24,181 bases of DNA. It comes from a virus. Below the pieces are notes generated by a model that made no database searches, was not told the DNA's origin, and saw only the letters and a program-made list of their open reading frames with translations. The DNA lies in IMG/VR virus record IMGVR_UViG_3300027976_000219, positions 1 to 24,181 of that record. One strand, 5' to 3'. Shown here piece after piece: positions 20,688 to 24,181 of the stretch. Position numbers and translations under genes: made by a program. Each line of letters starts with the position of its first letter. Within the stretch, counting starts at the first letter, position 1.

Positions 20688-20725
20688 AGTAAAAAGTTGT
20701 AAAAAAAACAGGCTGCCGCAGGCTT
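20688..20725 (-). promoter_or_regulatory. Palindrome cassette copy 3 (controls 20500-20670)
   Basis: AGTAAAAAGTTGTA (20688-20701) followed after 9 bases by GGCTGCCGCAGGCTT (20711-20725). It is the third copy; a fourth motif without palindrome, AGTATAAAGTTGTA, is at 20826-20839. Minus-strand reading gives TACARCTTTWTACT followed by the gene. Confidence 0.68.
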
Positions 20726-20746
20726 TATATAGCACTAAGATACTCC

Positions 20747-20813
20747 AGTACTATATATATACTGAAAGTTAATTCTTAATTAACTCACTGTAGTATATAT
20801 AATAATAAGTACT
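20747..20813. repeat. Large AT-rich hairpin or cruciform
   Basis: AGTTAATT (20767-20774) and AATTAACT (20778-20785) pair perfectly around CTT. After a small internal loop, AGTACTATATATATACT (20747-20763) pairs with AGTATATATA and AGTACT inside 20792-20813, with an asymmetric bulge. About 24 base pairs in all. It could be an unwinding element, a regulator-binding site or a structured leader RNA. Confidence 0.6.
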
Positions 20814-21070
20814 ATACTTAACAACAGTATAAAGTTGTACTTACTAAGAATATATAATAACTCTTTCTCCCAGTAATTAAATCTTAAAATTGTTTTAGAA
20901 AAGTGATTTACTCTGTAGAAACAATAGGGGGTACCACTCTTTTTAAAAAGTTGGGGGGTTGATTTAGTAAGGCCCCACTACATGCTGCTATATAGTAGGG
21001 GAATTATTTGTTTAGCCGGCAATATATTTTGGTATACGTTTAGGGGGGGGGTGTTTTTCTTGGTAAAGAG

Positions 21071-21166
21071 AACCGGGGGTTATTTATATCGCCCTATAAA
21101 AATAATTTTAGTATATTTACATCTTCTAACATTTAGGTAAGGAAAGTCCCCGGTTTTTTTTGGGGA
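21071..21166 (+). other. Long-range inverted repeat with T tract (possible small RNA)
   Basis: AACCGGGG (21071-21078) is exactly complementary to CCCCGGTT (21148-21155), 69 bases apart, and the right arm runs into eight T (21154-21161). A second fold is possible: AAAGTCCCC with GGGGATTTT (21143-21151 and 21162-21170), including one G-T pair. A plus-strand RNA closed by the first stem would end as intrinsic terminators do; alternatively this is a terminator shielding the promoter at 21169. Confidence 0.42.
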
Positions 21167-21168
21167 TT

Positions 21169-21200
21169 TTTGTTTTATATATAAATAAATATTATATTTG
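21169..21200 (+). promoter_or_regulatory. Host-type (Bacteroidetes) promoter for the plus-strand operon
   Basis: TTTG (21169-21172) and TATATTTG (21193-21200) are 20 bases apart, matching the Bacteroidetes primary-sigma consensus TTTG-N19..21-TAnnTTTG. Transcription would start near 21207, giving a leader of about ten bases before the ATG at 21216. This points to early expression by the host RNA polymerase. Confidence 0.78.
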
Positions 21201-21215
21201 TAGAAATCAGTATAT

Positions 21216-21404
21216 ATGTCAGAGAAAAAAGTATTGTTAGCCATTTACCTTCATGAGAACAGTGGTATAGAAATTGAAATTAATGCAGATAAAGGTGATA
21301 TAAATGCCATCACTCTTGTTGGTTTATTAGAGCAAATTAAGTTTGATATAATCCGTCAACATGCTGCACAAAATACAGAACAGCAAACTGTAGGGGATGC
21401 CTGA
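21216..21404 (+). CDS. Small unknown protein, first gene of the host-promoter operon
   Basis: 62 residues: MSEKKVLLAIYLHENSGIEI, EINADKGDINAITLVGLLEQ, IKFDIIRQHAAQNTEQQTVG, DA. A beta strand, a loop and a helix (ITLVGLLEQIKFDIIRQ), a pattern seen in small phage proteins, but no named family. It begins 15 bases after a strong -7 element and its end overlaps the next start by 8 bases. First position in a host-promoter operon suggests an early function. Confidence 0.78.
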   Translation: MSEKKVLLAIYLHENSGIEIEINADKGDINAITLVGLLEQIKFDIIRQHAAQNTEQQTVGDA

Positions 21405-21639
21405 GTTATACAGTAATAAACCTGTAGTACTTGAAGTTGAGCAATGGACAGGGAGTAATGCAAAGGTTATGTTATTATTTTGTAATAGATGTTTTATTAC
21501 GAATAAAGAATTGTTTATCGTTACTCTAGAAGGAACTAAGAAGGCTTCAATAGGAGATTATATTATTAAAGGAATAGAAAATGATTTCTATCCTTGTAAA
21601 GAAAGTATTTTTAATTTAACTTATAACCCAGTAATATGA
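21397..21639 (+). CDS. Widespread small phage protein (KPVV-EQWTG / TLEG / GDYIIKG)
   Basis: 80 residues. Blocks: KPVVLEVEQWTG (8-19), VTLEGTKKASIGDYIIKG (42-59), FYPCKESIF (64-72), TYNPV (75-79). This order is common to a very widespread phage family with consensus KPVVIEAVQWTG, TLEG-M-A--GDWIIKGV-GE-YPCKPDIF--TYE. Its function is unknown to me; phages of many hosts carry it among accessory genes. The start overlaps the previous gene and the stop overlaps the next ATG (ATGA-like), so it is cotranslated. Confidence 0.85.
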   Translation: MPELYSNKPVVLEVEQWTGSNAKVMLLFCNRCFITNKELFIVTLEGTKKASIGDYIIKGIENDFYPCKESIFNLTYNPVI

Positions 21640-21899
21640 ATGAAGAAACTAACGTAAGCTTTAAAGAAACTAAAATTCTATCTTTTGGTGAGATTTTAAT
21701 TGGTACAGATTTTAGTATTGAATCAGAAGATAAGGCGATTAAAGTAAAAAACTTAATGGCCGAATTAACTAATATAGTTTTAGAAGAATATAATGACGGG
21801 GATAAGTCTCCTGTAAAAAGTTTGTTATTTGATCATGCTGTTGGAGAAATAGTAAGTGCTCAAATGGCTATAGTAAAAGTAATCACATTTAAAAATTAA
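21636..21899 (+). CDS. Acb2/Tad1-like protein, candidate cyclic-nucleotide sponge
   Basis: 87 residues. LSFGEILIGTDF (15-26) matches the 'FGE---G-DFN' entry of the Acb2/Tad1 family; VKNLMAEL (37-44) fits 'IK---AELI', and FDHAVGEIVSAQMAIVKVIT (65-84) fits 'A-T--E-A-M-AVKAIT', two helices and a turn. In that family, Acb2 sequesters CBASS cyclic oligonucleotides and Tad1 the Thoeris signal, disarming defence. Missing here is the usual Asn-Pro-Ser after DF (SIES instead). Placement in a host-promoter operon fits early anti-defence. Family membership is by eye and moderate; ligand unknown. Confidence 0.55.
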   Translation: MNEETNVSFKETKILSFGEILIGTDFSIESEDKAIKVKNLMAELTNIVLEEYNDGDKSPVKSLLFDHAVGEIVSAQMAIVKVITFKN

Positions 21900-21901
21900 T
21901 T

Positions 21902-22195
21902 ATGTCAACCTTTAAAATGTTAAGAGGCCGTACTATCTTAGTTGATGTACCTCAAAGAAAAGAATCAGCTATTAAGTTATCTGAAAAGGATGAAGATCAG
22001 GTTATGAAAGATGCTATGAAACTTTGGAATAAATTAACTGTATATGCAGTTGGTGACAAAGTAGAAGACGTTGCTGCTGGTGACAAAGTATATATTCGTA
22101 CAAGTGCATTAAACTTAGAATCAGTTGAAAGAATAGATATTGACGGTGGAGTTAAGTTTGTACTTAACGAAGGGGATGTAGTAATTGTTTGGTAA
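21902..22195 (+). CDS. GroES-like co-chaperonin
   Basis: 97 residues, the size of GroES. LRGRTILVDVPQRKES (7-22) resembles the first strand pair of GroES ('RPL-DR--V---'), then VYAVGDKVEDVAAGDKVYI fits 'V-AVG------VK-GD-V-', and the C-terminal GGVKFVLNEGDVVIVW fits '--E---I--E-DI-A-V'. The mobile loop (about 20-40) is longer and charged. Phages such as T4 encode a GroES replacement (gp31) so that GroEL can fold the large capsid protein. A similar role is inferred. The start is 2 bases after the Acb2-like stop. Confidence 0.75.
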   Translation: MSTFKMLRGRTILVDVPQRKESAIKLSEKDEDQVMKDAMKLWNKLTVYAVGDKVEDVAAGDKVYIRTSALNLESVERIDIDGGVKFVLNEGDVVIVW

Positions 22196-22197
22196 TT

Positions 22198-22545
22198 ATG
22201 AGTAATATAACAGAGGAATCCTATTTAAAAACTTATTATGCATCAACTTATAGTAATGGTATGCCATCTACATTACATGACATTTCCAAGACTACAGCTT
22301 TTTGTGATGACTATAATAAAAAAGTTATAGATAATATTTTATCTACTAGACCTGACTATTATGGTGGTAAAGATGCAACATATGAAGTATTTAATGTACT
22401 TGAGGCATGGGGTTTAGATAAAGATTTTTATCTGGGTAATGTTATTAAATATATTGCAAGAGCAAGCAAGAAAAATGAATTGACAGAAAAAGAGGATTTA
22501 GAAAAAGCATTAGTTTATTTACAAAGAAGAATAGCCACATTATGA
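22198..22545 (+). CDS. DUF3310 family phage protein
   Basis: 115 residues from the ATG at 22198 (a TTG at 22189 inside the GroES-like gene is less likely). YYGG (54-57), EVFNVLEAWGL (63-73), LGNVIKYIARASKK (79-92) and EDLEKALVYLQR (99-110) match the order of the DUF3310 'nucleotide kinase' domain (HY--G--E-ID-IEA-GL-F-LGN-IKYI-RA--K----EDL-KA-WYL-R). The first 50 residues are an unassigned extension. The domain is common in T-even-like and other phages; the kinase name has thin support. Confidence 0.85.
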   Translation: MSNITEESYLKTYYASTYSNGMPSTLHDISKTTAFCDDYNKKVIDNILSTRPDYYGGKDATYEVFNVLEAWGLDKDFYLGNVIKYIARASKKNELTEKEDLEKALVYLQRRIATL

Positions 22546-22730
22546 TAGCGTTTAAAATAATAAGCTGTGTACTAATTGTATTATTGATTTATTTTTTATG
22601 GATGATATCAATAGTAGTTACTACTCCTTATTACGAGTGGGAAGAAAGCGTATTTGATAGAAGATCGAGTAATATAGCAATACTATTTATTATTTTACTT
22701 TCTTTTTTATTTGGTTATATAGTAAAATAA
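22542..22730 (+). CDS. Small two-pass membrane protein
   Basis: 62 residues, with ATG overlapping the DUF3310 stop (ATGA). Hydrophobic segments at about 5-27 and 45-62 are joined by an acidic/basic loop (YYEWEESVFDRRSSN). Two passes with a charged loop would fit a small holin or envelope protein, and the endolysin lies three genes on, but this is speculation. A terminator follows at 22747. Confidence 0.7.
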   Translation: MIAFKIISCVLIVLLIYFLWMISIVVTTPYYEWEESVFDRRSSNIAILFIILLSFLFGYIVK

Positions 22731-22746
22731 ACTTTAAAAAATAAAC

Positions 22747-22779
22747 AAAACCTTTAGTTCCAAGCTAAAGGTTTTTTTT
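22747..22779 (+). terminator. Intrinsic terminator ending the host-promoter operon
   Basis: AAAACCTTTAG (22747-22757) pairs perfectly with CTAAAGGTTTT (22765-22775) around TTCCAAG, followed by further T. It separates the early-type operon from the structural genes. Confidence 0.88.
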
Positions 22780-22831
22780 ATTCATTATTTTTTTGTATAT
22801 TATTGTATATATATATATAAAAATTAAGACC
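22780..22831 (+). promoter_or_regulatory. AT-rich upstream region of the structural gene 22832 (probable promoter)
   Basis: Between the terminator and the ATG at 22832 stands TTTTTTTGTATATTATTG and a (TA) run. The region before the next single gene (23358-23417) is alike (TTTTTTAACTATATTATAC, TATAATATATT). Both genes are flanked by terminators, so each region must contain a promoter; the shared TTTTTT-N3-5-TATATTAT string is a candidate late element. No consensus is known to me. Confidence 0.35.
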
Positions 22832-23305
22832 ATGGATATTTTAAATTGGATTTTTGTAAAAAAGTCAAACCTTATTAAAACAGAAGTTAATAAAGCTTCT
22901 ACAGATTTAATTGCTTTAGGTGCAAATGTAGGTTGGTTAACAAGAGGAGACTCTTACCAAACTTATGCAATGACACCAAAATCATTAATTCCTAACCTTT
23001 ATGATAAAGGGGTTGTAACACAAATTACATCAGATGTTACAGATGTTACTTTAAATACACATTCAGGAGTAATTACTACAGTACCTTCTCTGCTAGCTGT
23101 AGATACTTCTGCAACTTTTGTTCTCACAGACAGTGTAATTACAGCTAATTCAATAGTATTATTATCAGTAGCTTATCTAGGGGCGGGTCTTCCTGTGGCG
23201 ACTGTTCATAGTCTTGATACTGGTGGAGCTAAGATAATAGTAACAAATGTAGGAACTGTTGCATTAGATGCACCGGTTAAAATTCATTTTACTATTATTG
23301 CATAA
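22832..23305 (+). CDS. Head-fibre/decoration-type structural protein
   Basis: 157 residues from the ATG at 22832; the frame is open upstream to 22793 but that lead is AT-repeat derived. A helical start (NWIFVKKSNLIKTEVNKAS) precedes a beta domain: ITSDVTDVTLNTHSGVITT, SATFVLTDSVITANSIVLLS, GAKIIVTNVGTVALDAPVKI, HFTIIA. The 'T-VTLN-HSG-ITT' opening, FVLT-S-I, and 'I-VTN-G---L-APV-I-F-I' ending are typical of small phage structural domains in head-fibre and decoration proteins of Bacteroidetes phages. Assembly role inferred. Flanked by terminators, hence likely abundant. Confidence 0.78.
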   Translation: MDILNWIFVKKSNLIKTEVNKASTDLIALGANVGWLTRGDSYQTYAMTPKSLIPNLYDKGVVTQITSDVTDVTLNTHSGVITTVPSLLAVDTSATFVLTDSVITANSIVLLSVAYLGAGLPVATVHSLDTGGAKIIVTNVGTVALDAPVKIHFTIIA

Positions 23306-23323
23306 CATTTACTCTAGAAAGTA

Positions 23324-23357
23324 AAAAACCTTAGACAAAGCATCTAGGGTTTTTTTT
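23324..23357 (+). terminator. Intrinsic terminator after the structural gene
   Basis: AAAAACCTTAGA (23324-23335) pairs with TCTAGGGTTTTT (23343-23354), with one G-T pair, followed by T (to 23357). It closes the single-gene unit 22832-23305. Confidence 0.85.
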
Positions 23358-23417
23358 GCATATACTGATTTTTTTAACTATATTATACTATAATATATTC
23401 TCATTAAAATATAAATC

Positions 23418-23678
23418 ATGTCAATAGGAAATTTAAAAGATTATGGAAACAAAGGAAATAATTTTCCTTGGCAGTTAAAAATGCTTCAAGGACTATCTCT
23501 TAATCAATTAAAGAATACAGAGGAGGTCCTTTTTGAAGCAGTAACCAGTACTTTATTAGTAGCAGCTATTAATGCTTATTTTATTGCTAACCCGACTGAA
23601 TATTTAATATCTAAAGTTGTAATATATAATTCTACTACTACAAGTTTTTCTGCTTTTGTAACCATTGCTAGTTTATAA
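23418..23678 (+). CDS. Small structural protein (GNLKDYGNKGNNFPWQ family)
   Basis: 86 residues. MSIGNLKDYGNKGNNFPWQL, KMLQGLSLNQL, then VTSTLLVAAINAYFIANPTE, YLISKVVIYNSTTTSFSAFV, TIASL. The 'GNLKD-GN-GNNFPWQLKML-GL' opening recurs in Bacteroidetes phage proteins found beside tail and head-fibre genes. It is a virion component by association rather than by motif. Its gene is read after the upstream terminator, with an AT-rich promoter region (23358-23417), and continues into the endolysin. Confidence 0.8.
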   Translation: MSIGNLKDYGNKGNNFPWQLKMLQGLSLNQLKNTEEVLFEAVTSTLLVAAINAYFIANPTEYLISKVVIYNSTTTSFSAFVTIASL

Positions 23679-23687
23679 TAAAAGATT

Positions 23688-24181
23688 ATGGATAGTATTA
23701 CATTAAAACGTATTGAATTAGCGCATCCAAAAATTAGGGAAGAGTTAAAGGCTCAATATCTTGAAGCTAACAACCTACTTGGTAAGGGGTCAAGATTAAG
23801 GTTTGCTTATGTTTTAAGGACAGCCGAAGAACAAGATGCCTTGTATAAAAAAAGACCGAAGGTAACTAATGCTAAGGCTTGGCAGTCTATACATAATTAT
23901 GGTTTAGCTTTTGACATTGTCCTATTATATGACAATGATGGGGACGGGAAGTTTGAAGAAGCTAGTTGGAGTCAGACAAGGGATTTTGATAAAGATGGTA
24001 AGTCAGATTGGAGAGAGATAGTTGACTATTTTAAATCTAAAGGATGGTCTTGGGGTGGTGATTGGAAGTCGTTTAAAGATGCTCCTCACTTTGAGAAAAC
24101 CTTTGGTCATACTTGGCGTACATTAAAGCCTTTAATGGATAGCGGTAAGATTATTTTTGATAACAATATAAAGTATCCTAA
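23688..24181 (+). CDS. M15-type peptidase endolysin (runs off window)
   Basis: At least 164 residues from the ATG at 23688. A VanY/M15 D,L-peptidase layout: SIHNYGLAFDIVLL gives Zn ligands His69 and Asp76, DAPHFEKTFG gives His134 with a preceding Asp131. RLRFAYVLRTAEEQDALY precedes, as in the family. Two Asp-rich loops resembling calcium-binding sites (DNDGDGKFEE 82-91 and DFDKDGKSDW 99-108) sit between the metal motifs. It cleaves stem-peptide bonds in peptidoglycan for lysis. The gene is 9 bases after the structural gene and its 3' end is cut by the window. Confidence 0.88.
   Translation, partial: MDSITLKRIELAHPKIREELKAQYLEANNLLGKGSRLRFAYVLRTAEEQDALYKKRPKVTNAKAWQSIHNYGLAFDIVLLYDNDGDGKFEEASWSQTRDFDKDGKSDWREIVDYFKSKGWSWGGDWKSFKDAPHFEKTFGHTWRTLKPLMDSGKIIFDNNIKYP

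Larger units (their letters stand above)
20671..21215. other. Gene-free strand-switch region, candidate origin or control region
   Basis: 545 bases between the last minus-strand gene and the first plus-strand gene, with no ATG frame of note. From left to right it holds palindrome cassette copy 3, a large AT-rich hairpin (20747-20813), a fourth copy of the 14-base motif (20826-20839), runs of G (20927-20931, 20953-20958, 20998-21001, 21043-21051, 21075-21079), an inverted repeat ending in eight T (21071-21155), and a host-type promoter (21169-21200). Such divergent switch regions often contain phage origins and early promoters; no DnaA box is evident. Confidence 0.6.

Noticed and set aside
21141-21155. 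AGGAAAGTCC resembling the conserved RNase P RNA P4 strand
   Set aside because: No other RNase P landmarks are present within 400 bases and the gap is too short; the match is chance.
1-24181. CRISPR arrays, insertion sequences or integrase/attachment sites
   Set aside because: No regularly spaced 25-40-base direct repeats, transposase motifs or integrase signature were found by reading both strands.

Overview
This is a stretch of a tailed-phage genome whose host is a member of the Bacteroidetes (Flavobacteriia-like), most probably from the crAss-like group (Crassvirales) or a close relative. The evidence is very AT-rich DNA, tightly packed genes with 1-8 base overlaps, AT-rich start regions without Shine-Dalgarno sequences, one clear host-type promoter (TTTG, 20 bases, TAnnTTTG), and gene content: DnaG-like primase, SSB, Sak4-type ATPase, RecA-core DnaB helicase, uracil-DNA glycosylase, SF2 helicase, DnaA domain-IV protein, ParB-like protein, two metallophosphoesterases, HNH nuclease, head-fibre-type structural proteins and an M15 endolysin. 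The group assignment is inference from gene content; family names were recognised by eye without database searches.

Layout. Positions 1-5184 are a minus-strand replication/recombination block: primase (running off the left edge), SSB, Sak4 ATPase, a conserved unknown, DnaB-type helicase, a small membrane protein, an unknown, and UDG. Positions 5219-7242 hold three plus-strand genes (unknown, metallophosphoesterase, unknown), with one minus-strand gene, possibly NinB-like, wedged between them. Positions 7184-13496 return to the minus strand: small accessory genes, a second phosphoesterase, a secreted protein, a lipoprotein, a ClpS-like adaptor and an SF2 helicase. Positions 13503-17465 carry the DnaA-C-like protein, the ParB-like protein, an HNH nuclease and small conserved phage genes. 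Positions 17618-20670 hold mainly very small minus-strand genes, including a run of tiny membrane proteins and three cassettes that share a repeated GC-rich palindrome and a 14-base motif.

At about 20671-21215 lies a divergent, gene-free switch region with a large AT-rich hairpin, runs of 4-9 G on the plus strand, and an 8-bp inverted repeat ending in eight T. To its right (21216-24181) all genes are on the plus strand: a host-promoter-driven operon (unknown, common KPVV-EQWTG phage protein, an Acb2/Tad1-like candidate anti-defence sponge, GroES-like co-chaperonin, DUF3310 protein, small membrane protein), then two single-gene structural units each followed by an intrinsic terminator, then the M15 endolysin cut by the right edge.

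How it works together (inference): the left strand replicates and recombines the genome. The plus-strand operon next to the switch is likely expressed early by host RNA polymerase and may carry host-control functions (nucleotide sponge, GroES replacement). ClpS on the left strand could steer host proteolysis. The strongest candidates for new biology are the three-copy palindrome cassette (20124-20840), a three-way-junction RNA candidate at 14053-14152 with its own plus-strand promoter, and the Acb2/Tad1-like gene.
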